This document shows, piece after piece, positions 28,704 to 38,136 of a DNA stretch of 64,000 nucleotides. Location: assembly GCA_030748735.1 (NCBI GenBank), contig JASMLK010000027.1:1-64000 (forward strand), read 5' to 3'. Position 1 is the stretch's first letter. Every line of letters starts with the position of its first letter. Below the pieces are notes generated by a model, which searched no databases, had not been told where the DNA came from, and saw nothing but the letters and a program-made list of their open reading frames with translations. Source of the DNA: Myxococcota bacterium (GTDB lineage Bacteria > Myxococcota_A > UBA9160 > UBA4427). Made by a program: the position numbers and the translations under genes.

Positions 28704-29996
28704 TCATTCAACGAAACATGCGAATGGAGGCGCTCGAGGTTCCACTGCAACCGGATCGGAGTTGCGCCGCAACGGCGTCGCGAACGACTCACCCCACATG
28801 AAGTTCACGCGGTAGGTGAAATTGAGTTCGTCGTCGGTCCACTGGCCGAGGATGCCCGTTTCGATCGCCAACCCGCGAGACGGATGAAACACGAGGGTGC
28901 CTCCGAGCTGCGCGTAGTCTTCGAGTTGGTAGAGCGGGTCGCCGCGCTCGAGCACGAGATCGTTGCCGCGGAAGTACGACGCGTGAATGCGGCCTTCGGT
29001 GGTTCGGTTGAGCGGCACGACCGCGATCGTTTCGACTTCCCAGCCGGTGCCGCTTTCGCTGTCGATGTCGCGGCCCGACTTGCGCGAATGCAGGAAGCGC
29101 CCGCCCAGGCGGAGATCGCCGAGACAGGGGGCACTGCACGAACGTGCGTATCCAACCGAAGCACCGCCGAGGAAGATCAGGTCGTTCTCGAGCCGATCGC
29201 TTTCGGTGATCTGTCCACCCGCGTGAACCCAGATCGCCTGCGCGTCGACGAAGAGCCAGTCGTCGAAGAAGCGCCCCTGGCTCGCCGAGGCAATTTCGAA
29301 TTCTTCGGGCTCGGCACGCGTTTCGCGGATGAACCAGTTCACCCAGAGGTCCTGCTTGAAGCGCCTCTTGTCGACGCGGAGCTGAACGCCCTGCTCGGCG
29401 CGACCGCGCAGCTTGTTCGTGTCGTCGACCAGCGCGTCGTGGATCCAGTGTGTGGGCAGGATCGTCCCGGCGATCACATAGACGCGGTTGTCCGGCGCAC
29501 CCGGCGCGAAGGTCAGGCGGATGAGCGGCTCAGCGACGTTCACGCGCTGGTCGTCGCCGAAGTCCTCGCCCACGATCGCACCGAACTCGAACTGCAAGTG
29601 CTTTGTTGGGCGATAGCGAAAGCGCAGCGGGAGCAGCGCGCCGAAGAGGGTTTCCCCTTCGACCGTTTCGAGGCCGAGAAGTTCCATGTTCTTGAAGTAG
29701 AAGGCCGACTCGGCCACGAAGTCGACGCGCCCGACACTGGCTTCGGCGCGGGGATCACCGACCGGCGCATCCGCGGTACCGGTCGACAGGCCGTGGTTGA
29801 AGCCGAGGACCGTGCTGTTGCGAAAGGTCGCGCGCTCATCGGCCTGGGCCGATGGCACCGCCAGCATGGCGAGCGTCACGACGGGCGCCGCCATCCGCGC
29901 GAACCGGAACACACGTCCGATGAAATCCCCTCGCACCACTCCCCCCGGGCCGGTCGCAACGGTGTGACGAGTCACACGAGCAACACCACAGCACAT
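28704..29996 (-). CDS. Outer-membrane beta-barrel-like hypothetical protein
   Basis: Signal-like segment (VTLAMLAVPSAQA) followed by alternating aromatic/glycine strands; start codon uncertain. Confidence 0.55.
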   Translation of the reverse strand: MCCGVARVTRHTVATGPGGVVRGDFIGRVFRFARMAAPVVTLAMLAVPSAQADERATFRNSTVLGFNHGLSTGTADAPVGDPRAEASVGRVDFVAESAFYFKNMELLGLETVEGETLFGALLPLRFRYRPTKHLQFEFGAIVGEDFGDDQRVNVAEPLIRLTFAPGAPDNRVYVIAGTILPTHWIHDALVDDTNKLRGRAEQGVQLRVDKRRFKQDLWVNWFIRETRAEPEEFEIASASQGRFFDDWLFVDAQAIWVHAGGQITESDRLENDLIFLGGASVGYARSCSAPCLGDLRLGGRFLHSRKSGRDIDSESGTGWEVETIAVVPLNRTTEGRIHASYFRGNDLVLERGDPLYQLEDYAQLGGTLVFHPSRGLAIETGILGQWTDDELNFTYRVNFMWGESFATPLRRNSDPVAVEPRAPPFACFVE

Positions 29997-30113
29997 CGCG
30001 TAGCAAACTAGAGGTCCGGCCGAACCTCTAGCCCCGAGTGCGACACGGGGCGCGGCGCTTTCTGCGCTAGCGCGTGCGAAAAGAGGCGCGGCGCTTGCGG
30101 GAACCGGGACGGA

Positions 30114-30533
30114 TCAGTGGAGCAGGCGCTCCGGGAAGATCTCTTTCAGCAGGGTCCCGTTGTCGAGGTTCTCACAGCCGGGCGGCACGAGGAAGTAGTG
30201 CATGTCGAAGGCGGGGTCCTTCGAGATCGGGAATTCCTCGAGGAACTCCTCCATCAGACGCGTGATCACCGACTGGCCGCCGTCCATGTCGAGGTCGGCG
30301 AGGTGAACCACGGCCCGTTCGCGGGTCATCCGGAAGATGCCGTCTTCGACGCGAAGTGCGCTGCTCAGGAATTCCACGAACTCTGGAAACAAACGGCCGC
30401 CCGTAGGCGCGGCCAGACCGACGATCACCGACCCCACGTTGTGGGCCTGGGAAAGTTCGGCGACGCGTGCGAGAAGCGAACTCAGTTTGCGGGGATCATC
30501 GACGGAGGGCTTCGGCGTAGATTCTTCAATCAT
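30114..30533 (-). CDS. Uncharacterised 139-aa protein, possibly a degenerate GGDEF-like domain
   Basis: EDGIFRMTRERAVVHLADLDMDGGQSVITRLMEEFLEEFP has GGDEF-like spacing without the catalytic motif. Confidence 0.45.
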   Translation of the reverse strand: MIEESTPKPSVDDPRKLSSLLARVAELSQAHNVGSVIVGLAAPTGGRLFPEFVEFLSSALRVEDGIFRMTRERAVVHLADLDMDGGQSVITRLMEEFLEEFPISKDPAFDMHYFLVPPGCENLDNGTLLKEIFPERLLH

Positions 30534-30745
30534 GATGCGGGGCTTATCGACCCGGCGCTTGGGGATCTGAAGACCTCCCCGCGGCCATGTCCCCCCATGG
30601 GGCGGAGGGCCGTGACACGCGGAGTTGCGTCGAGGCGATACGCGGCGGTTGCCTGCTCGCGATGCTAAGAACTCGCGACTTCGCCGCTCAGCGGCAGCCC
30701 GGATGAATCGTCCGGGCTACCGCCATTCCGCTCCGAGGAGACACG

Positions 30746-31225
30746 ATGAAGGCCTACCAGATCTTCGCCAGCATGGACCCCGACCGCTGCGAGGCGTTCT
30801 TTCGCGAGATCGCCGAGAACTCGCCGGGCGCCTTCACGCAGGCGGTCTACGCCGCGGCCGCGGCCTTCAAGAGCCGCCCCAAGGCCGTGATCAAACTGCC
30901 CTTCGGCAAGCGGGCTTCGATGGTGCGCCGCGCCCTGGCCCGGGTTTCGAGCAACGTCGTTGCCGAAGAAATGCTCGCCATCTACTTCCTCGAGTGCAAA
31001 CAGGACATGCTGGTCGAATGGCTCGACATGCTCGGCATCGAGCACGAGGAGGGAAGTCTCAAGGAGAACAACCCCGCCGAGCCCGCGAAGGACAAGCTCG
31101 AAGCGACGATCAAGGACTTCTGCGGCAAGGACAACGACCCGGACCGCGGGCTCCTGCTGAAGGCCTTTGCCTCGCAGGACGCGATCGACTGGCCGCTTCT
31201 CGACGCCTACAACGAGGCCGGCTGA
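30746..31225 (+). CDS. Uncharacterised 159-aa protein
   Basis: ATG with upstream GAGGAG; intact ORF, no family recognised. Confidence 0.65.
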   Translation: MKAYQIFASMDPDRCEAFFREIAENSPGAFTQAVYAAAAAFKSRPKAVIKLPFGKRASMVRRALARVSSNVVAEEMLAIYFLECKQDMLVEWLDMLGIEHEEGSLKENNPAEPAKDKLEATIKDFCGKDNDPDRGLLLKAFASQDAIDWPLLDAYNEAG

Positions 31226-31254
31226 CCGCCCACCAACGCACCTCGAAACGCAGA

Positions 31255-31286
31255 CGGCCCGACCGAGCCAACGCTCGATCGGGCCG
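31255..31286. terminator. Bidirectional terminator between convergent genes
   Basis: CGGCCCGACCGAGC-CAAC-GCTCGATCGGGCCG, 14-bp stem with one mismatch. Confidence 0.65.
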
Positions 31287-31291
31287 GGCCT

Positions 31292-32146
31292 CTAGCTGCG
31301 GACCGTTACCGCGCAGTTCGAGATGATCTTCGCGTCGCGTTCTTTCGAAGTCGCTTCGACGTAGATCTTGTCGCCCTCGTTCCAGTAGTCGATCAGGTAC
31401 GTCTCGCCCGGGAAGCCGACGCCCGCGAAGCGCGCCGCGTAGCCTGCCACCTTCGTGGTGTCGCCACCGAGGCAGTTGTCGACGATCGCCTTGCACACGA
31501 CACCGTACGAACACAGCCCGTGGATGATGGGCGTGTCGAAGCCCGCCATCTTGGCGAACTCGGGGTCGGCGTGGAGCGGGTTCTTGTCTCCCGAAAGGCG
31601 ATACAAGAGCGCCTGCTGGGGCAGCGTCGGCACCTCGATGCGACCATCGGGTGCGCGGTCCGGCGCCACGTTGCCCGCGGCCGGGCCGGGCTCACCACCG
31701 AAGCCGCCCTCGCCTCGCAAGAAGAGCGAATAGCGGTTGGTGAAGAGGGGCTCTCCGTTTTCATCACTGGTGTCGACTTCGAGCACGCACAGGCAAGCCT
31801 TGCCCTTGTCCCACAGTTCGGCAACGCGACCGCGATTGGTCACCTTCGCTTCGACCGGGAGCGGCTTGTGCAGGATGATTTCCTGCTCGCCGTGCAGCAG
31901 CATCGCGAAGTTGAACTCGAGACCTTCGATGCCACCCACGCCCATCATCGAGCCGAAGGTCGGGATCACCGCGAAGCTCGGCAGCGCCTTCAGGTTCTTT
32001 TCGTAGGTGTATTCGAGTTCGTTCGGGTCCGTCGGCGGGTTGCCCGCACCAACGCCGAGGTTGTAGAGGATGATGTCATCCTGGGTCCAGCTCCCCGTAC
32101 CTTCGCCAATGTCGGCGCCAAGGGCTTTCGAGGGATCGATCGGCAT
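31292..32146 (-). CDS. MaoC-like 2-enoyl-CoA hydratase 2 (MFE-2 hydratase type)
   Basis: 284 aa; QDDIILYNLGVGAG, LYRLSGDKNPLHADPEFAKMAGFDTPIIHGLCSYG. Confidence 0.9.
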   Translation of the reverse strand: MPIDPSKALGADIGEGTGSWTQDDIILYNLGVGAGNPPTDPNELEYTYEKNLKALPSFAVIPTFGSMMGVGGIEGLEFNFAMLLHGEQEIILHKPLPVEAKVTNRGRVAELWDKGKACLCVLEVDTSDENGEPLFTNRYSLFLRGEGGFGGEPGPAAGNVAPDRAPDGRIEVPTLPQQALLYRLSGDKNPLHADPEFAKMAGFDTPIIHGLCSYGVVCKAIVDNCLGGDTTKVAGYAARFAGVGFPGETYLIDYWNEGDKIYVEATSKERDAKIISNCAVTVRS

Positions 32147-32185
32147 GTCTTTCTTCTCCTTGTCTCGACGGCTGCGTGAACCGGC

Positions 32186-33097
32186 TCAGGAAGATTCTTC
32201 GAAGGACTTCGCCACGGCCTGCATCTCACCCGCGATGCTGGTCGGGATCGTGTAGCCAGAGGTGTCGTGGATCTCGCCGATGCCGTCGCGAATTTCTTCG
32301 GCGCTGGGCTTCGCGGCCTTGCCGAAGGTCTTGCCTTCGCAGAGACCGACGAAGATGCGCGCGTAGCGGCCTCCGCCCACGTCGTAGATTTCGTGGGTCT
32401 GCTCGCAGGCCTCGCTCGCGAGGTAGGTGACGAGCGGGGTCACGCATTCGGGGTCGAGGGCTTCGGCGAGCGGGCCGAGCAGGTTCTCGGTGAGACGTGT
32501 ACGCGCGATGGGGGCGATCACGTTCGACTTGATGTCGTACTTGGCGCCTTCGACGGCGAGCACGTTGGAAAGACCCACGAGGCCCATCTTGGCGGCGCCG
32601 TAGTTCGTCTGGCCGAAGTTGCCGAAGATGCCGGCGCCCGACGCGGTGAACACGAAGCGGCCATAACCCTGGTCCTTCATCACGCGGAAGGCCGGCTGCG
32701 AAACGAAGAACGCGCCCTTCAGGTGCACGTCGATCACGATCTCGAGATCGGCGGGTTCGAGCTTCGCGAAGGTCTTGTCCCGCAGAATGCCAGCGTTGTT
32801 GATGACGACGTCGACCTTGCCGAAGTTGTCGAGCGCAGTCTGCACGATGGCTTCGCCGCCTTCGGGGGTCGCGACCGAATCGTGGTTCGCCACCGCCTTG
32901 CCGCCGGCTTCGGTGATCTCCTTCACCACTTCGTCGGCCGGGGTCGCGCCCGAGCCCGTGCCGTCTGCAGCACCGCCGAGGTCATTCACCACGACCATCG
33001 CGCCGCGGCGCGCGAATTCGAGGGCGTAGGTCTTGCCGAGGCCGCCGCCGGCGCCGGTCACGATGGCTACACGATCCTGGAAACTGATATCGCTCAT
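32186..33097 (-). CDS. SDR family 3-hydroxyacyl-CoA dehydrogenase (MFE-2 dehydrogenase type)
   Basis: 303 aa; RVAIVTGAGGGLGKTYALEFARRGAMVVVNDLGG, NYGAAKMGLVGLSN. Confidence 0.92.
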   Translation of the reverse strand: MSDISFQDRVAIVTGAGGGLGKTYALEFARRGAMVVVNDLGGAADGTGSGATPADEVVKEITEAGGKAVANHDSVATPEGGEAIVQTALDNFGKVDVVINNAGILRDKTFAKLEPADLEIVIDVHLKGAFFVSQPAFRVMKDQGYGRFVFTASGAGIFGNFGQTNYGAAKMGLVGLSNVLAVEGAKYDIKSNVIAPIARTRLTENLLGPLAEALDPECVTPLVTYLASEACEQTHEIYDVGGGRYARIFVGLCEGKTFGKAAKPSAEEIRDGIGEIHDTSGYTIPTSIAGEMQAVAKSFEESS

Positions 33098-33554
33098 GCT
33101 GGGTTCCTATTCTGGATGGGTGGGGTTGCGGGTCGGGGGTGACCGTGGGGCTCGGAGGCCGCTGTGGGATCGCTCGGCGGCGAGTGGTTCGCCTCGAAAC
33201 CGGCCCGGCTCGGCGACTTGCAACGGCGGAGCGCCGGAGTCGTCGAGCGCGCGGCAGCATAGCGAAGGGGGTCCTGATCGCTGCGGATCCCCTGTGGGGA
33301 TCATGCTGTGCTGGAGTAGCCGCGGGCTCTGACGGGCGGCAGCGGCAGCGACAAGCTGGCCTAACATCGCGCGCGGCCTGCGCACGACCTTCACTTCGCA
33401 ATGGAGCGAGTCTCGAAGTCACACCGCACATGCGCAGCAGCGACGCGGCACGGACACGGCATGACGGCAGCCCGCTTTTGTCGCGTAACCAATGGCGGTT
33501 ACGGCGCGTAACTGGGGCGAGTCGAAACAACCATTCGGAGGAAGTGCACGCGTC

Positions 33555-34715
33555 ATGCCCCCAACGAGTTCCTTGCCCAATTCCGAACGCGCCACCGCTG
33601 ACCGTTACAGCGCAGCGGCCCTCGAACGCGAAGCTGCCCTGTGCTGCCCGGTGGATTACGACCCGCAATATCTCGAGATCATTCCGGCCGAGGTCCTCGA
33701 ACGCGACTACGGCTGCGGCGACCCTTCGCGCTACGTGCGCGAAGGCGACCGCGTGCTCGACCTCGGAAGTGGCGGCGGCAAGATCTGCTTCATCGCTTCG
33801 CAGATCGTGGGCCCGAAGGGCCAGGTGACCGGTGTCGACATGAACCTCGACATGCTGGCCCTGGCGCGCGGCTCGGCACCGGCCGTTTCGCAGACGCTCG
33901 GCTACCGCAACGTCGAGTTCAAGCGCGGACGCATCCAGGACCTGGCCCTCGACATGGACGACCTCGAGCGCTTTCTCGCTGAGCATCCGGTGCAGAGCGT
34001 CGAACACCTCGACGCCCTCGAAGACGCCAAGGCCCAGCTCCGGCGCGACGCCACGATGATCCCCGACGGCTCGGTCGACATCGTGGTGAGCAACTGCGTA
34101 CTGAACCTCGTGCGCGAAGAAGACAAGCAGCAGCTCATCCAAGAGATCTACCGCGTGCTCGACCACGGCGGCCGTATCGCGATCAGCGACATCGTCAGCG
34201 ACGAGGTCGTGCCGGCAGAGCTGAGGGCCGACCCGAAGCTCTGGAGCGGTTGCATCTCGGGTGCTTTCTACGAGCTGGATCTAATCCAGAAACTCGAAGA
34301 CGCGGGCTTCTACGGCATCGAAATCGACAAATGGGAAGACGAACCGTTCGCGGTCGTCGAGGGCATCGAGTTCCGCTCGGTGACCGTCACCGCACGCAAG
34401 GGAAAAGAAGGCTCTTGCCTCGAAGCCAATCAGGCGGTGATCTACCGCGGCCCGTGGAAGGAAGTCGTGGACGATGACGGCCATACGCTGAAGCGGGGTG
34501 AACGCACGGCCGTTTGCGCCAAGACCTATGCGATCTACCACCAGGCACCCTACCGTGATGATTTCATCGCTGTGCCGCCTCGCGTGCACGTGCCCGAAGA
34601 CGAACGCGGTGAATTCGATTGTTGCCGCGACCAGGTGCGCGACCCGCGCGAAACCAAGGGACAGGACTATCGCCTGACCCGCGAACCCGGCGAAGGTGAA
34701 AGCTCGTGCTGCTGA
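33555..34715 (+). CDS. arsM: ArsM-like SAM methyltransferase (arsenosugar-type)
   Basis: 386 aa; YGCGDP, VLDLGSGGGKICFIASQIVGPKGQVTGVDM, SNCVLNL, GGRIAISDIV, SGCISGAFY; C-terminal SSCC; overlaps arsS. Confidence 0.78.
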   Translation: MPPTSSLPNSERATADRYSAAALEREAALCCPVDYDPQYLEIIPAEVLERDYGCGDPSRYVREGDRVLDLGSGGGKICFIASQIVGPKGQVTGVDMNLDMLALARGSAPAVSQTLGYRNVEFKRGRIQDLALDMDDLERFLAEHPVQSVEHLDALEDAKAQLRRDATMIPDGSVDIVVSNCVLNLVREEDKQQLIQEIYRVLDHGGRIAISDIVSDEVVPAELRADPKLWSGCISGAFYELDLIQKLEDAGFYGIEIDKWEDEPFAVVEGIEFRSVTVTARKGKEGSCLEANQAVIYRGPWKEVVDDDGHTLKRGERTAVCAKTYAIYHQAPYRDDFIAVPPRVHVPEDERGEFDCCRDQVRDPRETKGQDYRLTREPGEGESSCC

Positions 34716-35761
34716 AAGACGAACCGGACATCGCAGCGGGCAGCGTAGGCGCGGCGGCGGACGAAGGAGTGACGACGGCGCGCGAAGCAGCGAGCGTCGC
34801 AGACGCCAACTTCGATAGCTACGCGCGCGACGCCCTCGGCACGGGCCTCGTGCGCGGTGCGGCGACGACGCTGCAGGTGAACATCACCAAGCGCTGCAAC
34901 CTCGCCTGCCATCACTGCCACGTCGAAAGCGGACCGAAGCGCAGCGAGGCGGTGAGCGAGAAGATCGCCAACCGCGTGCTCGAACTGCTCGAACGGAACC
35001 CCTCCCTCGAGGTGCTCGACCTGACTGGCGGCGCACCGGAGTTGTCCGGTCAGTTTCGCCGACTCGTCACCGGTGCGCGCGCGCTCGGACGCCGGGTGAT
35101 CGATCGCTGCAACCTCACGATCCTGTACGAACCCGGCCAGGAAGACACGGCCGCCTTCCTCGCCGAAAACCGCGTGGACGTCGTGGCCAGCCTTCCCTGC
35201 TACACCGCCGAAAACGTCGAAGCCCAGCGCGGGCGCGGCGTGTTCGACAAGAGCATCGAGGGGCTCCGCTGGCTTGTGGAGCTGGGTTATGGCGACCCGG
35301 GAGGCGACCTCGTCCTCGACCTCGTCTACAACCCGGGCGGTGCCTTCCTTCCACCCGCGCAAGCCGAACTCGAAGCCACCTATCGCGATCGACTCGCAGG
35401 CAACTTCGGTATCCGCTTCAACCGGCTGCTCACCATCACCAACATGCCGATCAAGCGCTTCGCGCACGACCTCGAACGCGAGGGCCGTCACGGCGAATAC
35501 ATGTCGTTGCTCGTGAACCACTTCAACCCCGACACGGTGGCGGGGCTCATGTGCCGCGAAACCATTTCGGTAGGCCACGACGGCCAGCTCTACGACTGCG
35601 ACTTCAATCAACAACTCGAATTGGGAATGACGGGCCCCGCGAGCTCGATCTTCGACTTCCACGACGCGGCCGCTCTGACCGGTCAGCGCGTGGCCACCGC
35701 GGCACACTGCTTCGGCTGCACGGCCGGCGCGGGATCGAGCTGCGGTGGCGCCCTGGACTGA
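34706..35761 (+). CDS. arsS: Arsenosugar biosynthesis radical SAM protein ArsS-like
   Basis: 351 aa from GTG; TLQVNITKRCNLACHHCHVESGPKRSE (CX3CX2C), DLTGGAPEL, C-terminal CFGCTAGAGSSCGGAL. Confidence 0.85.
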   Translation: MLLKDEPDIAAGSVGAAADEGVTTAREAASVADANFDSYARDALGTGLVRGAATTLQVNITKRCNLACHHCHVESGPKRSEAVSEKIANRVLELLERNPSLEVLDLTGGAPELSGQFRRLVTGARALGRRVIDRCNLTILYEPGQEDTAAFLAENRVDVVASLPCYTAENVEAQRGRGVFDKSIEGLRWLVELGYGDPGGDLVLDLVYNPGGAFLPPAQAELEATYRDRLAGNFGIRFNRLLTITNMPIKRFAHDLEREGRHGEYMSLLVNHFNPDTVAGLMCRETISVGHDGQLYDCDFNQQLELGMTGPASSIFDFHDAAALTGQRVATAAHCFGCTAGAGSSCGGALD

Positions 35762-35771
35762 ACCACCCCTC

Positions 35772-36521
35772 ATGAAACGAGAGACGAACGACGCCGCGGA
35801 CGAAAGCGGCGAGAGCAACACCACGCGTCTCGTGGTCGGGGCCGCCGTGCTGGTGGCCTTGCTCTTCGGCGCACGGCACCTCGGTGGCTACCTCCCGCAG
35901 GTCGTCGAATATGTCGAAGGACTCGGGGCACTGGGCCCCCTGGTCTTCATGCTCGCGTACATCGTCGGGGTGGTGGCGTTTCTACCGGGTGCGCTTCTCA
36001 CGTTGACCGGTGGCGCACTCTTCGACATCGGCCCGGGCACGGTCTACGTGTTCGTCGCCGCAACGATCGGTTCCGCGCTGGCCTTTCTCGCTTCGCGCTA
36101 CATCGCGCGCAGCATGATCGAAGCCAGACTGCGCGAGAACCCGCGCTTCGCTGCGCTCGATGAAGCCGTCGGCGACCAGGGACGCAAGATCGTCTTCTTG
36201 CTGCGACTCTCGCCCGCCTTCCCCTTCAATTTCATGAACTACGCGCTCGGGCTCACCCGCGTGAGTTTCCGCGACTACTTCATGGCGAGCGCGGGCATGT
36301 TGCCGGGGACGCTCTTGTACGTCTATTACGGCAAGGTGGCCGGCGACGCTGCGGCACTGGCGGCGGGAGCGACCGTCGAGAAAGACGCCAGCCAATACGT
36401 CGTGCTCGCTCTCGGGCTGGTGGCCACCATTGCGGTAACCACCATCGTGACTCGCATCGCACGCAAGGCACTCGCCGAAACCACCCACATCGCCGAGCCC
36501 GCGGACAGGAACGCGACATGA
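35772..36521 (+). CDS. TVP38/TMEM64 (DedA-like) membrane protein
   Basis: 249 aa; FLPGALLTLTGGALFDIGPGTVYVFVAATIGSALAFLASRYIAR, LRLSPAFPFNFMNYALGLTRVSFRDYF. Confidence 0.88.
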   Translation: MKRETNDAADESGESNTTRLVVGAAVLVALLFGARHLGGYLPQVVEYVEGLGALGPLVFMLAYIVGVVAFLPGALLTLTGGALFDIGPGTVYVFVAATIGSALAFLASRYIARSMIEARLRENPRFAALDEAVGDQGRKIVFLLRLSPAFPFNFMNYALGLTRVSFRDYFMASAGMLPGTLLYVYYGKVAGDAAALAAGATVEKDASQYVVLALGLVATIAVTTIVTRIARKALAETTHIAEPADRNAT

Positions 36522-38101
36522 ACGAAGCCAGCGCGATCAGTGACGTCATCCCCGTCGAAGTGCCGCCGATGGACGCGCACAACCGCAAGCTCGTGGACAA
36601 TGTGCACCCGGCCGAGTGGCCCAACCCGGAACCAGCCCCCTCGTACAACCTCGTGGTCATCGGAGGCGGCACTGCGGGGCTCGTCGCCGCCGCGGGTTCG
36701 GCGGGGCTGGGTGCGAGGGTTGCGTTGATCGAGCGGCACCTGCTCGGCGGTGACTGCCTCAATTCCGGCTGTGTCCCTTCGAAGTCCCTGCTGCGTTCGG
36801 CCCATGCGATCGCGGACATCCGGGCGGCGGCCGACGTCGGTGTGGCAGTCGACCCGAGTGGGGTGAAAGTCGACTTCGGTTCGGTGATGGAAAGGCTTCG
36901 AGAGATTCGCAGCCGGATCAGCAAGCACGATTCGGCGACCCGGTTTCGCGACGAGTTGGGCGTCGACGTCTTCATCGGCGATGGCAGATTCAAGAGTGCG
37001 GGCGAAATCGAAGTGGCGGGCAAGACCCTGAAGTTCAAGAAGGCGGTAATCGCCACCGGGGCACGGCCTTTCGTACCGCAGATCCCCGGGCTCGAAGGAG
37101 CCGGCTATCACACCAACGAGAGCATCTTCGGCCTGACCGAACTACCCGCTCGCATCGGGATCATTGGCGGCGGGCCGATCGGGTGCGAACTCGCGCAGTC
37201 TTTCGCGTGCCTGGGCAGCAAGGTGACGTTGATCGAGCAGTCGCATCAGTTCCTGGTCCGCGAAGACCCCGACGCGGCGGACACCCTGCGCGCCGCCCTC
37301 GAGCGTGACGGGGTCGACGTCGCGTTGGACACCGCGGTAGCCGCAGTCGAGGGCAGCGGCGAAGAGAAGCGGATGAAGCTGGTCCGGGGCGGGAGCGCGG
37401 GCGGCGAACAGAGCGCAGGCGAACAGACGAGAGAAGAATGGATCGAGGTCGACGCCATTCTGGTCGGCGCCGGCCGCATTCCCAACGTCGAAGACCTGGG
37501 CCTCGAAGCCGCGGGCATCGAGACCGATCGCGCGGGCGTCGTGGTCGACGACCAGCTGCGCACCACCAACCCCAACGTCTACGCCAGCGGCGATGTATGC
37601 ATGTCGACCAAATTCACCCACGCGGCCGACTTCGCTTCGCGCGCCGTCATCCAGAACGCGCTCTTCTTCGGCCGCAAGAAGGTATCGAGCCTGACCATCC
37701 CCTGGTGCACCTACACCCGCCCCGAGATCGCCCACGTGGGGATGTACGAGCGCGACGCCCGGGAAAAGGGGATCGAAGTCGACACCTGGGTTCGCTCGTT
37801 TGCCGAGGTGGACCGCGCGATCGCCGAAGGCGAAGAAGAAGGCTTCGTGAAGATCCACACGGTGAAGGGCAAGGACACGATCGTGGGCGCAACCATCGTG
37901 GCGAAGCACGCGGGCGAGATGATCAGCGAGGTGAGTGTCGCGATGGCCGGTGGCCTCGGGCTGTCGAAGCTTTCCGCAGTGATCCACCCCTACCCCACCC
38001 AGGCCGAAGCGATCCGGCAAGTGGGGGATGCCTTCAATCGCACGAAGCTGACGCCGCTCGTAACGAGGCTCTTCGATCTGATTCTGCGCTGGCGGCGGTA
38101 G
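36518..38101 (+). CDS. Flavin-dependent disulfide reductase (mercuric reductase/LpdA-like)
   Basis: 527 aa; VVIGGGTAGLVAAAGSAGLGARVALIERHLLGGDCLNSGCVPSKSLLRSAH; GIIGGGPIGCELAQSF; 4-nt overlap with upstream gene. Confidence 0.88.
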   Translation: MNEASAISDVIPVEVPPMDAHNRKLVDNVHPAEWPNPEPAPSYNLVVIGGGTAGLVAAAGSAGLGARVALIERHLLGGDCLNSGCVPSKSLLRSAHAIADIRAAADVGVAVDPSGVKVDFGSVMERLREIRSRISKHDSATRFRDELGVDVFIGDGRFKSAGEIEVAGKTLKFKKAVIATGARPFVPQIPGLEGAGYHTNESIFGLTELPARIGIIGGGPIGCELAQSFACLGSKVTLIEQSHQFLVREDPDAADTLRAALERDGVDVALDTAVAAVEGSGEEKRMKLVRGGSAGGEQSAGEQTREEWIEVDAILVGAGRIPNVEDLGLEAAGIETDRAGVVVDDQLRTTNPNVYASGDVCMSTKFTHAADFASRAVIQNALFFGRKKVSSLTIPWCTYTRPEIAHVGMYERDAREKGIEVDTWVRSFAEVDRAIAEGEEEGFVKIHTVKGKDTIVGATIVAKHAGEMISEVSVAMAGGLGLSKLSAVIHPYPTQAEAIRQVGDAFNRTKLTPLVTRLFDLILRWRR

Positions 38102-38136
38102 TCGCCGCCCCGTAACGGGGACGGCATACTGCGCCC

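Noticed and set aside
28488-30011. 507-aa plus-strand ORF opposite the beta-barrel gene
   Set aside because: The minus-strand frame has signal-like and barrel-like features; the plus frame is a charged shadow.
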